The notes under the pieces are model-generated. The model did no database searches and had not been told where the DNA came from. It saw only the letters and a program-made list of their open reading frames with translations. A stretch of DNA of 64,000 nucleotides from Daedaleopsis sinensis (taxonomy: Eukaryota; Basidiomycota; Agaricomycetes; Polyporales; Polyporaceae): positions 4,588,001-4,652,000 of the forward strand of contig CM066300.1 in NCBI GenBank assembly GCA_033807695.1, read 5' to 3'. The translations under genes were made by a program, and so were the position numbers. Below, one piece after another: positions 12,632-23,965 of the stretch (position 1 is its first letter; the number at the start of each line of letters is the position of its first letter).

Positions 12632-14700
12632 ATCGCGCGCGGTGGTCCGGACGACAGACCCATGGCCCCCGTCGGCCGCGTCGACCGTCTGATACGGGCA
12701 TACGCCTGGTCAGCTGACGGCGCACGCATGAGAGGCGCATGGGCGCGCAGTCTGTCCCGTCGGCGCTTGAGCCCGACGTCGACGTCGACGCGCACGTCTC
12801 CTTCATTCAGAGCCAGCGTCAGTGATATCTCGCAGCCCCGTTCCCTCTCCCTCTCGCCTTGCCCTGCCCCGCCCCGCCCCGCCCGCCGCTCTATCTATTC
12901 ATATCTGCCGCGCTCTTGTAGTATGTGCTCCCTTTGCCCGAAAACGAACGGATGATGCAGTGCGCTCCCCGCTCGATCACCTCTTGTTTCTCCTCCGCTC
13001 CTCACTCCTCCGCTCCCTCTCATACCATGCACCGACTCTCGCGGGCGCGGGCGCAGCGCCGACACACATACACGGACCCGCCGTCGCAGCGTCTCGAAGT
13101 CACATACTCATATTTGTGTAGAGTTTTTCTCGTTCTGCCTGCCCCTCCCTCCCTGTCCTTGTCCCTGTCCCTGTCTTTGTCCTCACGCAATCTCTCGCCC
13201 GTATCTCACACCCGCATAGCACCCGCCCCGGCTCTCTCGTCCTCTCTCTCACTCTCATCATCATCATCATCATTGTCGTCACCACCACATCTCCCGCATT
13301 TCTGCACGCACCCCGATCTCTCCCTCCCCGTGTGTGTCACTGTCACCGTCACTGTCGCTCGCTCCCATGATTTAATCATTGCACGGCCTGTGCCTGCCCG
13401 CCTGCGTGCCTCGCCCTGCAGCTGGCTCCCACTCTGCGAATTGTACATGTACGTATGCGATAGCGCGTGTTCCCGTTCCCGTTCCCGTTTCCATTTCCAT
13501 TCCCAGCAGCGGCCGGTTGCTGGGCCGCTGCTCCCCTCCGCTCCCTGCCTCGCCCCGCCTCGCCCCGCCCCGCCTTGTCTTCTTATCTTCTTGTCTTGCG
13601 TAGTTTCCCGGTTTCCGGATGTCTGCTCGCTGCCGTCCTGTGTCTCCTGTGTCTCCTGTCTGTCTGTCTGTTTGTCTGTTTTCTGGTCCGCGCACCGTAC
13701 ACGTTCACGTCCAGCCCCGCACTGCGTCCTGCCTTGTTCGTATTGTACACATAGCGACACCCCACTCCTCTGCACACTTGCAACCCATCGCGCCCAAAAA
13801 CGCCTCGCGACACAGTCAACATTCAACATTCGATATTCAATATTCGATCACGCACGACTCGCGCCTCTCCCGCCAGATCCGTTCGTCCGTCACGCCATCC
13901 CTTTCCTAAGGCTGCGATTAGCATGCAGGCGCTGCCTCGCGCCGGGGCACGCGCGTCCTCTCCGACTCGCCTTGCGCCACTTCCCACTCCACCCCCGACT
14001 ACAGTAACAGTATAGTGCTGTAAAACTTGTGGCTGGGCGCAGCGGTGTCTGGGTTCGCACGCCATTTCGAATTCGGCGCACGGAAAGGCGCGATCGTGGC
14101 GCGCCTGCGATCGGCCCATGCCCATGCCCATGCCCGACGGGGGCGGCAGGCCTCCATTATCCATTATTCATCAGTGTCGTTGCGCATTCGACCTCTCTCC
14201 GCACGTTGCTCGACGCCCGACGCCCGTCGCCCGTCGCCCGTCGCTCGTCGCGTACAGCAGCAGCACCGACGCTAGTCGTGGCGCCGCAGAGGCCGAATCG
14301 CGGTCAACTGATACTCATATGGATCCCGCCCTCCCCGCCCCTCTCCCGCCTCCGACTCGACATACATCGATATTTGAACCAGGCTTCCGTTCACATTCCA
14401 TCCCCATTCCATCCCCATCCCGGCTGGTTCATATGATATATATCACACCACCCATCTCCATCCCATCCTCACATTTTGTTTTCCGTGTTCCGTGTCCCGT
14501 TTTCCGTTTTCCGTTTTCCTTGCATTCCCGTTCTCCGTTCTCCGTGTTCTGTCCACGCACCACCACTAGTCTCGAATACTCGTAACTCCCCCCGCGCGAA
14601 TTGGCTGCTTATCATTATTGGACCGCAGAACAGGTCTTGTCTTGGCTTCATACACGTACCTCTGTGCATGTACATGCCCGTCTCGTCACCCTCGGACCCT
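12632..14700. other. Pyrimidine-rich, gene-less stretch downstream of the CBM21 gene
   Basis: Plus strand strongly biased to C and T for about 2 kb, with many short impure repeats: GTCCCT/GTCCTT near 13150-13180, a TCA run near 13255-13275, TTCCCG/TTCCAT near 13465-13505, CTGTCTGT near 13635-13680, CCCATG near 14115-14135, CGCCCGT near 14215-14250 and TTTTCCG near 14475-14520. Frames here translate to Ser/Pro/Arg-rich low complexity and I support none as coding. It may be a long transcript leader, a 3' flank or a decayed region. Confidence 0.5.
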
Positions 14701-17700
14701 CCACACCCACCTCACATCTGTACCGCGTCGCCGCGTCTCCGGGACTACTCGGGACTGGTGTTCTTGCTCGAACAAGTCGGGCAATGCAATAGACGTTTAG
14801 ACATGCACGCACTTGCGCACACGATAACGGAATTGCGATCTTGCACGGCGCCGGCGTGGCGAGGGTCGAGACGCACTTCCAAGTTCGGACTCTCTCGGCC
14901 AGACCTCGCACGGTAGAAGTCGAACATTAAATTTACGGATCCGCTGAATCTCGCTCAGCAGCCGTGCAATCCGTTCCTCACCCAGCGAATTCAGGTCTAT
15001 TGCCACGCGCCGTGCGCTCGTGAACAAACATTCTAATCGTGAATGCGTGAGGTTCGAACAGTAAGTGCTAGTACTCCGCTGAATATTCTCGCTCGGTAAA
15101 TTCATCAACCATGAGTTCATGGGGGACAGGAATGGTCCAAATGTCCATACGCCGTGCGCCCATGGACAAAATTCTAATCGTGAACGTGTAAACGTTTGAA
15201 CCACATCTGCGCTGCCGCAGTCCCTCCCCGTCCAGCCTCTTCACTAGTCACTGTCAGAACCTACTCCACCACTAACGTGAGCGTCGGCCACGTTCCCTCC
15301 GCTTGCACGGACGAACGACGCCGCAAGCTTCCTGGGCCTGCTGCACCTTCACCTCAACGAAGGTTCGCGCTCGCACCACGATCGGTCACGCGCCCCGCGC
15401 GCGCAGTCCACCCCGCGGTGCAGACGTGCAGACGTTCACATGTTCACACCGCGCGCGCATACGCGGGTCATGCATGACGTCCGCGGCGGGCGCACGGGCC
15501 CTGTCTCGACCCCGCCCGCGGGTTCTGGGTTCCCGCGGACGCTGGCACTGGGCGGGCGCGGCGTCGGGTCCCGTGGTCCCATGCCGCGTACATGTCGTGC
15601 ACGTTTGAACGTCTGAACTTTTGAACAGTTACACGTACTATCGCACTGCACTGCACCGGGACCTCTTGAGCGCGCCCGACTGCATAGTGGAAGACTGACC
15701 CTGGGAGACCTCGGGGAGCTGGTGCAGGCTCGACCGACCACCGACCGCCGGTGATCAGTATACTGACACTCGGTGACAGCGCAAGGATCCAACTCGCTCA
15801 TAGCGTCGTCAGCATGACGCGGCCGGACGCATAACACTAACATGCGAATGCCGACGTCTGTGTGCACGTCAGACATAGGATTCTTGTCACCCGGCCGCCC
15901 GAGGCTGGTCGTCCCTGGACTCGCAGCTCGAGCCCTCGAGCTCGAGAACCGTGCAATCTGCGAGCCCGTGGCGCTCAAGTTTTGCCCGCGGCGGCGGTTC
16001 AACTTTCAACGTTCACGTTCAACATACATCGTCAATCGCAGCGAACGTCGGGCCCAGGCGGACCACGGCCGGCGAGCATTCGATATTCATGACGCATGCA
16101 TGCGCATGATCATTGAGTCGTACTCAATGCCGCTGAGGTTCGCTTCGTATGAGTACATCAGCCTTCGACACATACAATCGGGGAAGAGACAACGCACGGA
16201 CGGTTTTGGGGATATCGCCGTTCAAGTTCGCCGTTCGGCCCTGGTGCTCGACTAGGAGCACCCGATAGCTCCAGGAAGCTTAAGCTTCAGCGCTTCAGCC
16301 CCTCGCTCTACGCAGTGGTTCGTTCAACTCCAACCTGCAGGCATCCGAGCCAGACGCATCAGAAGGGCCAGAACGCAGCGGCAGTGTCCTGTATGTGTGT
16401 ATGGATGACATACCCCGCAAACTGGAACTGGAACGGGCCTAGCTGCTAGCTAGGCGGCAACGTGCCAACGTCAATCGACGACGATAACCCCGCGCTAACC
16501 ATGTGCGTGAGCGAGAGCAGAGGAAAATCCAATACATACCGTATACTGGGCTAGGCTCGCCGCCCCAAGATCTTTGGGCCCCCGACCTGTCATTTCCTCT
16601 TGTCCCGTGCCATTGTATTACTGTCAGGGCCAGGAATAAGGATGCGGGCGTCGGCGAACACAAGCACAGCTTGGCAACATCGAAGCTGCTGGGGAGTGAA
16701 GCTAGCAAATTGAACGGCTGGCCAGTCTAAGGGGGTGCCGTTCCATAACCGGCGTCCAGCGATCTGGGTCGACGAAAGCGGCCGAACACGAGGAGGGGGG
16801 GATAATTACGCTGTGTTCGCTGCAGATTGGCAGGATCGTGGATTGCCAGGCACCCGCCTACCGGCTGTGCATGTGCGGGACGAGCTTCCAAGCAGGTGTG
16901 CATTGCCGGCCCCTTTAAGAACACGCGCGCGAAGTTCGAGTGCGTTCACCGTTCATCCCTCGAATCAGAGTTGCCCGACACGGACGCGGCGGCGTGGAAG
17001 TCGCGCGCGGATGCCGTCTATGGCAGGTGTCTGCCAGTGCGTGTGGGGACGGGCCTGTACGATCGCGGGCGGACGCGCGCTGCTGGTGTGTTCTCGTCGT
17101 GCTCGGCGCTCGCTATTGCATCCTCTGAGTCTGAATGGCGCGAATGCGCGGGCCCAATACTCTGCCAGCCAAGTCGCCGATATTCCAGTCGCCGCGCGAT
17201 ACAGGACGTTCTCCGCACGGCTGCGCCCTCGGTCGCCCGGCAGGCTTCAATGGCGCGGGCCGCTTCTGGGCCGCTTGCTTGTATGCATGGATATTGAGAA
17301 GGAGAGGGTGGGTGGGGGGCGTGCGAGACTAGATCTTCCAGGGAGGCGGCGGCGGCGAGGTTGCGATAGCGCGATGCGGGGAGGACGGCTGGAATTGGAG
17401 ACGTGAGCGAAGCTTTGGATCTGGGCTGCGCGAGCGCGGGCACGAGGCGGGCCTTATCTGAATGCGAGAAGCAGGAGGGTCCCGGCGGTGTGTACACGGC
17501 CAACAATGGCCATGGCAGAGAAGAGCGTGTGCCTGCGTCCGCCACGGGTGTGGTTCGGGCTTCAACGCTTCGAAGCTTCACGGGTCGTGCGCGCGACCCC
17601 AGTCCTGTCGCGGTGCGTACACGGGTGAAGGGTGGCGGGGAGCGGGAGTGGGAGCACTGCTAGCGCGAGTACGAGTACGAGTAGGGCTCTGGAGGACGCG

Positions 17701-18130
17701 GGTACGGCACGGCTTCTCCAAGAACACGGCAGTCGTCCTTGCTCTTGTTCGACCGGTGTGCTTCGGAGGATGCTTCGCGTCGTTCGGGATGCGTGGCGTG
17801 GGTGCGCGAGGGAACGGTTACGGCGAGAAGCAGCTTCTCGAACGACGTCCATATTGGGACGTGAAGGTTGGGAGGCAGCAACTCTTCGTCGCTGCCGTTG
17901 GTACATTTTCTCCGCGGAAGGTGCCCGGTGCTGGCAGATGCGTGATGCGGGGTGACTACCCATCTTCCTGGGGAGATATGGATAGCTTGGATGCCATTGC
18001 AGTAGAGAAGACCGAGCAGCGGGATGGGAATCTTGCACCCTTCGCTTCTGAACAGATAGCCGCACCTGGGTACAAAGTTACCAGTATCGCTGACCAACGG
18101 CATGCCCCTGGTAGATCGCGGCAGTTTCGC
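14701..18130. other. GC-rich gene-less stretch with a tandem duplication near its left end
   Basis: No supported gene. Frames at 16735-17406, 17018-17581 and 17462-18145 overlap on both strands, are Arg/Ala/Ser-rich and have no known motif or convincing splice partner. Besides the duplication listed separately there are recurrent GTTCAAC/GTTTGAAC words (near 15183-15200, 15600-15625, 16000-16030) and short inverted CTCGAG words near 15928-15945. Confidence 0.45.
14941..15202. repeat. Diverged tandem duplication, two copies of about 120-126 bp
   Basis: Copy 1 runs about 14941-15059 and copy 2 about 15077-15202. Both begin with CCGCTGAAT followed by CTCGCTC, and both end with a block containing GCCGTGCGC, then TTCTAATCGTGAA, then a TTCGAAC or TTTGAAC end. 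The two right-hand blocks (15006-15059 and 15149-15202) match most closely; the middle parts have diverged. No coding sense is visible. It could be a remnant of a local tandem repeat or of a mobile element. Confidence 0.6.
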
Positions 18131-20245
18131 CGAATGCCTCGCTAGTAGAGAATATGTGCGAGCTATATAGTAGTGAGATGTTAGCTACAAGCACCAGCGG
18201 ATGGCACACACCTCACTGTGAGACAGTCGTGGCAGATGTTCTTCTCAATCTAAACGTGATTGTGGAGTAGCGGCGAAAGTGCGTTGCTCGACTGCAGCTT
18301 TCAAGCGCACATATCGCGTAAGTTCGTGCGAGGGGCTCGGATATTCAACGTTCACCGACGTGAGGGTACAGCTGCGGGTGTACTCAACGTAGGTTTGGTA
18401 GCATGACACTGTTCCTCAAGCTTCACTGAATCACCAGACCCATTTGGAAAGGTTGCGGCATCGCTCAAGGGTTCCATTAGTGCTACAGCATAAGGTTAAG
18501 GGAGGTCTCTTTCGCGAAGAAATCAAAGAACTCACTGGTCCAGCATACTTATGGGGCACGGAACGCTCGTCAGCTCGGCACTGATCTAGTGCGACAGATT
18601 CTATTAGTTCTGAAGTTGAGAGAATCAGCTCTGCATAATGACATACTAAGAGTGAGGCATGGTGTGTAAGTTAAAGTGGTGTGTACGCGTCCATTGCCAA
18701 GCTGCGGGTCATGGTGCAAGAAAAAGGTCTTCGAGTTCAAGCGCCGACAACAAAACTTTGCACTATACCGTCATCAACGCCAATCACCTCGCTAGCTTTT
18801 CCCTTCTTGCCCAGGCTTTCTGCAATGTCTGAACGACACTACCGTGCGCTTTGAACAAACCTCAATCGCTAGTCCATGTTCAGAACGTTCGCACCCACGC
18901 TGGATACTAGTTCTCGAGCAAAACAACCCAGTCTTGACTAAGCGCTTGTTGCTCGCTGCGACCGGCTGCGAGCCCATGTCGTGCATGGACCGCGCATTCA
19001 TCTCCGAACGATCTCGAAGGGCAGACCACATACAGTGCTACCCTCCGAGACGCGTCAGTGTCGTCTAAGACAACTCCTCCCTCCGCGAAGATGGATATCG
19101 CCCGACCAGTAAGCCGAGTACCCGCACGGTCGAGGGGCATTCCAAAATACTACATATTGTGACATGTAAGTCTTCCTTTTCATTGCGCTCTGTGTGCTAC
19201 TTCTCCCTGCCATTCATATCCTCAAGACCAATTATAAATCGCGTGTTTTTCTCCATAGCATCCCTCGCCGTATAAGTATGAGTAGAGAAGATACTCAGCT
19301 CACCATACACGACTTCCCGTACTGTGCGGCTCTCAAGCACGTACCTCAGGCTCGCTCGTCCTCCATGTAATAATGCATGGCTCTCCTTTACTTTGGAAGA
19401 ACGCTCGGCACCCTCCCCAGCCAGCGTGCGCCGCGCATAGGCCACTCCTACCTGGGCGTGCTCAATACGGCGCGGAGGTCTGTAGATGACGTCCAACGTG
19501 ACGGAGTCGCCTGGAGAACTTACTATGATACCAGGGTGATGATGCACGCGTTTATCGCAGTGTCAATGATGATCGTAAGTCATGTACTAGTAGCTGCAAT
19601 CATTACTCTCTTTCATACAGGACCAGCTTTTCGCGACATCGGAAGTGATACAGATTATTCCGATCACCGTCAAGCTCAAAATGTCAGTCCAACGTCGACT
19701 TAATTCGTCCTCCACTGGCACTGAACCCGAGGACAGCTTCAGGACAGCTCTCCAACGACGAAGTCCTTTCAGGGTAACAGTCTCAACGAGCATCCGTCAT
19801 CGTCAATGCAGTTACGGTAGTCAATCGACCTCTCCATGCCGGTGCCCTGAGCCATGGGGATGACGAATCCGGGTGCCGCTCTGCGCATTTCGCCACATCC
19901 GATGATGCCTTCTCGACCGGCGCGGCGTCTCATATCTCAAAACTCATCATCAGTACGTGTGCGATGTCCGATCGGTGAGTTCAGTCCGGCTTAAATCTTC
20001 ATGTGCACCGGTCGCGACTGAGCGTGGCTCTCCTAGATGGCTTAGAAAGCGCGGTGTGCTTTGATGTCGAACGGATGGTGCGTGATCGAGTGTCGCGTTC
20101 TCGACGGTCGTATGAACGCGAAGGAACCATCGGTGGCATGCAGTAACTCAATGGCGAATGATATACACCTGCTCAGAATGCTTTTATCATCCTCCGCACG
20201 GGAGATGTCGTGATTCGGCTCCTCCTCCAGGTGCGTCCTGATGCA
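18131..20245. other. Gene-less stretch with lower GC; unrecognised sequence
   Basis: From about 18.13 kb the sequence becomes visibly less GC-rich than everything to its left. I find no gene. A short plus-strand open stretch near 18483-18580 reads like a protein fragment (a KVKGGLFREEIKEL-type stretch) but is flanked by stops and I cannot place it in a family. It might be transposon or gene debris. Confidence 0.4.
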
Positions 20246-21185
20246 TCACGCCGTCTCACTAAATCCCCAGCGCTTGCGCCATGTTCTAATGAGCTTGTCC
20301 TGCTAGTCGATGAGGGTCCATCCGATGCACGAGCAATCATTCGGCACTCACCTCGTCCCAAAGTGCCTGGTAGCTCGGGCGCGTCTTCCAATCATCCATG
20401 TACCGCTGCAACCTCGCAAAGCGCGGCGACGCGAACTCCGTCCCCACCTTCTTGGTGGTGATGGCCGTGCCGTATCCGACCCCGCTGTTGACGAAGATAC
20501 GGGTGAAGAAGAGGAACGGGAAGAACGCCGCGTCCGCGATCAACCACTCTCCTGCGACGGACCCTTCCGCGGGCAGCATGCCCTGGAGCGTCTCCAGCAG
20601 CTGCAGGTGCTTCGTACCGTCGTCCTGATTGGTGATCCAAGGCCTGGTGTCCGATGCGAGTCCCTGGTCGAGGATGCTGACGAACTGACGCGCCGCAGCG
20701 CGTTTGACCGGGTCCTTCGGCAGGAGATTCGCCTCCGGGCACAGGTCGGCAATGAACTCGAGGATGACCAGCGACTCTATGATTATGACGGCGTCCGACG
20801 ACGGCTTTTTGATGGCTGCGTCTCCTTGCCCTCCGTACACCACTGCAGGAACCTATGCAGTCGTGGTGTTATGGCTAGTCTCGGAGATGCTAGCCCGACT
20901 GTTCAGTCGTGTGATGACTCACCTTGGCCGTCCAAGGGCTGATGTTCTCCGTGTACCACTTCGGCTTGTCGGTCAGGCTGAAGAAGACCTTCTCGTACTC
21001 GACCTGCGCCTCTTCGAGAGCGAGCAGAGTCTATGGGAGAGCAATAGTGAGTGGATAGACCGCTAACGTACTCTCAACACATACGGGGAGGTCTATGGGG
21101 AACGGTCAGCATACAAGCACCTCTGCAGACGGTGGTCTCGACTTACGGGAGCTCCGTATAGAACGAGCTTGTCCGTGCGAGCCAT
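20246..21185 (-). CDS. Glutathione S-transferase, five exons
   Basis: Exons in transcript order are 21147-21185, 21072-21092, 20923-21030, 20352-20852 and 20246-20302, encoding 241 residues, the usual GST length. The N-terminal thioredoxin-like half carries YGAPTSPY, where the catalytic region has Ser/Thr and no cysteine, then ALEEAQVEYEKV, a conserved VPAVVY cis-proline loop and an ES motif for the gamma-glutamyl group of glutathione. The all-helical C-terminal half follows, with an AGEWLIADAAFFPFL segment typical of the N-capping box region. The 21-nt second exon is needed to restore the family spacing between GAP and ALEEA. The enzyme class conjugates or reduces substrates with glutathione in the cytosol; many white-rot fungi have expanded sets linked to detoxification of wood extractives. 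The final 18 residues rest on a predicted 49-nt intron and are the least sure part; intron 2 is only 41 nt. Confidence 0.88.
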
Positions 21186-21227
21186 TCCTTCGATTGGTGG
21201 GGAGCCATGATGGATACGAGGCCTGAA

Positions 21228-21233
21228 TTTATA
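21228..21233 (-). promoter_or_regulatory. TATA-like box of the GST gene
   Basis: TATAAA on the minus strand, about 45 nt upstream of the start codon chosen for the glutathione S-transferase. The position and perfect match suggest a core promoter with a short leader. Confidence 0.5.
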
Positions 21234-22560
21234 CTCTACAGAGGCTCAGGCGCGGCGGTGAGCGTTATGTCAAATACTGGCTATGTGCCTAACGAAGTCC
21301 GTGTCGGCCGCTAGCGCTGATGTTGACACCTTTTGTCAACATGAGCAACGCAGCTGAGATCTAGTCAGTTTCGCTAGCCCGTGAGTGGGATCCCGATGAG
21401 CATCACAACGTTCACTAATGATAAGTACTCCATTGGCAGGAGCACGCAATGCACAGTACAGCGTGATTGATGCGCCGAGTGATCCATGCACTCTACATAG
21501 GCACTACCGGTAGGTTCTTGCATGATGTATGTTGCAAGGTCGGAGTAGCGCATACAGCTCTTTACTCACGCTCGCCGAACTTCCTCCTCCTCTTCTTCCT
21601 CCTGTTTGATGCATGATGCATGATCATGATGTTGCATCATGACACGTGAGAGAAGGAAGAAATTGCAGGGCCTGAGCTTGAACGTGAAGGTTTGCACCCC
21701 CCCAGCGCAACATCTTCAACGAGATTTCAAGTACTTACTTACTCTAAAAGGCCAAGCATACGCATTACCAGTGCCACTGCACCAAGGCCCAAACCTTCGC
21801 CTACTTCTCTTTTTACCGGCGTGTTCTGTGATAGTATTGGATGCCCTACATACGAAGCTGGACGGCCGCACACTTCGCTCATGCTTGACTTAACTTCACC
21901 GTTTGGCTCACTCCTCCTCACTCGACTTTGATCGCTTTGACATAGACCTCGACGGAGGCGCACTCTCCAAGCAATCTTCGCAGCACCGACACTACTAGGT
22001 GCCAGTGGGCCGCCGGGCAGCACTGGAAACCGACCTCTTGTAGATCTACTAGCAACGGGTGGCGGAAATCTGAGAAGGTGAGCCTCCGGAATAAGCGATT
22101 AATGGGTTACAATACGATGCATACCCTTTGCTATAGCTATGTGTACATTGACCTTGCCCGTCAGTTAATATCACGTAGAAAGATGTACGCGGCGGGAAGG
22201 CGAACACCCTCTTCATTCTCGACCCCTTCTAGATCTGCACGTCGCGCTGGGACGCAGAAACTGGCAATTTCCTACACCGGTGTCAGCAATCGCCCGAAAT
22301 TGGGCCACCTGCATATGTAGATGAAGATGAGTTATAGTTGGTCTCGCCCAACTATCAACGCCTCTCTCATTTCCACAAAGGCGCGCCACATTATTTTAGG
22401 ATATCAAATGGAACGAATCATCTTCATGATTTTCACAGCGTATGAAAGAAGTTATCGATGTCGTCGACAAATTAACGATACAAAACGATCACAGGAGGCA
22501 AGGATTAACACGATTTATAAAATCAGCGAGGCGTGGTTGTACAGAATTTATCCTTCAAGA
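21234..22560. other. Intergenic region, 1.3 kb
   Basis: I see no gene. A cluster of overlapping palindromes made of TGCATGATGCATGATCATGATG occupies about 21605-21640. Short frames at 21639-22023 and 22321-22884 lack family motifs; the latter overlaps the real minus-strand gene that ends at 22561. Confidence 0.5.
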
Positions 22561-22961
22561 CTAGTTGCGGCCACGACCCTGAGTAGGGCGCGCCGCGCGG
22601 GTAGCACCCGGAGCCTGCGTCACGGTGGGTACAGTGACCGTCTGCGTCTCAGTCGTCGTCGCAAACGCACCGCGAGTAACGGTCGTGGTCGCGAACTCCA
22701 CAGTAGACGTGAACTTGATGCGGGTGCTGGTCACGACGGGCGTCGTGCGCTCAGTGACCGTGTAGGTAGTTGTCACAGCGTCGCCCGTCACCGTCGACGT
22801 AACTGTGGTAGTGGTGTCATCGCGAGGGAGGACTGGGATAGTGGGACAATGTTAGTGAATGCCTGCGTCATGAGTAATGCATGACGATGCTTACCGTGAG
22901 CACCGACGCCAGAGGCGAACAGCGCGAGGGCGACGACAGCGAAAGACTTGTATGCGAACAT
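22561..22961 (-). CDS. Small secreted Ser/Thr-rich protein
   Basis: Two exons, 22895-22961 and 22561-22832, encode 112 residues. Residues 1-21 form a signal peptide with a hydrophobic core (FAVVALALFASGVGA). The mature part is dominated by Thr, Val and Ser (TTTVTSTVT-type stretches) and should be heavily O-mannosylated; it ends in a basic, Arg/Gly-rich tail. It has no cysteine and no GPI-anchor-like hydrophobic end. The single intron falls after exactly 67 coding bases (phase 1), as in the divergent neighbour at 23966, and both mature proteins share the Thr/Val-rich style, so they are probably distant relatives. Function unknown; cell-wall-associated or released glycoprotein is the likeliest guess. 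Confidence 0.75.
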
Positions 22962-23965
22962 GTTGACGAGGAGCGATGAAGAAGAAAGCGTCGGTGGAGA
23001 TGCGTTAGGTGGGTGAGAGGACGAATGGGAGTTGCGTTGGTAAAGTTACAATGTTCCGAGGTATGCCTCTATATACTCTCCCCCCCATCTCTCTGGCTGA
23101 TGAGGAATGGCCTACTTAGCAGAATACTCTCCCTCACAGCAGTTGCATCCTTCGTCTGACAAGACCATGCACTCGCCCCCGCTTCCGCCCAGGGACGACA
23201 CGAAGGTGCGTCTGCGCATCCGGACTGACTTCATACCAGACACAAGCCGTCGATCGCTGGTCATGCATAATGGGCTGTATGCGCGGATGCTTATGGGCTT
23301 TGCAAACCCCATTGGCTCCGAGCGAACCCACTAAATCTCTCCCTCGTCATAGACGGCGTGCATTGGCATACATCCGTCCTGGCTGCCTCTTCAAATTCGG
23401 GGGCAGGTCCGATTTTCCCGCCCTCCGCCGAGCGACTGACGTGCTCCGAATCCAGTAGGTGGTTAGCATCCGTGCTGGAACATCCTGAACCGCATGGCGG
23501 GCTAGCACGCCGGGCCTGTTGGCCCGCCCCGTTGCGAATCCCCGACATATGCTTCCGTTCTGGTCCCACCCGGGGCCGATCGCGAGCCCCTAGCTTCCCC
23601 GGTCCGCGGGATTCGCGAGCTCTCATGCGTCCCGTCTTGTTTTCGGGGGCAGAGATGTGCACGGGTATGACGCAGCGCCGCGGAAGCAGGGTGCGCATTG
23701 TGTCGGAGCACCTATGTAGAATCGCGGTTGGCGAGCGAGCGGATGCTCTTGCGGGCTTGGAGTTGTCTGTGTGGTGGTCGGAATCCGTGAAGTCTAACGT
23801 TGGCCCCGATGATGACTGCTCGGTGGTCAGTATATAAGGTAACCATTCGTGTTTGTTCTCAGTACCAACACTTTCACCATCTACCACAACTGTCAAGAAC
23901 CACAACTATCCTTCTGCCTTACACAGTCAATTCGCTCTCACTCCACACTCTCCATCTATCGCAAC
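22962..23965. promoter_or_regulatory. Shared 1-kb divergent promoter region of two secreted-protein genes
   Basis: Bidirectional spacer between two head-to-head genes. TATA-like elements sit near each end: TATATA on the minus strand at about 23069-23075, about 110 nt from the left gene's ATG, and TATATAA on the plus strand at 23831-23837, about 130 nt from the right gene's ATG. The central 23.3-23.75 kb is more GC-rich. No coding sequence is supported here. Confidence 0.5.

Noticed and set aside
17462..18145. Overlapping open frames on both strands near 17.0-18.1 kb as a possible gene
   Set aside because: No conserved motif in any frame, and no pair of frames joins into a sensible protein across splice sites.
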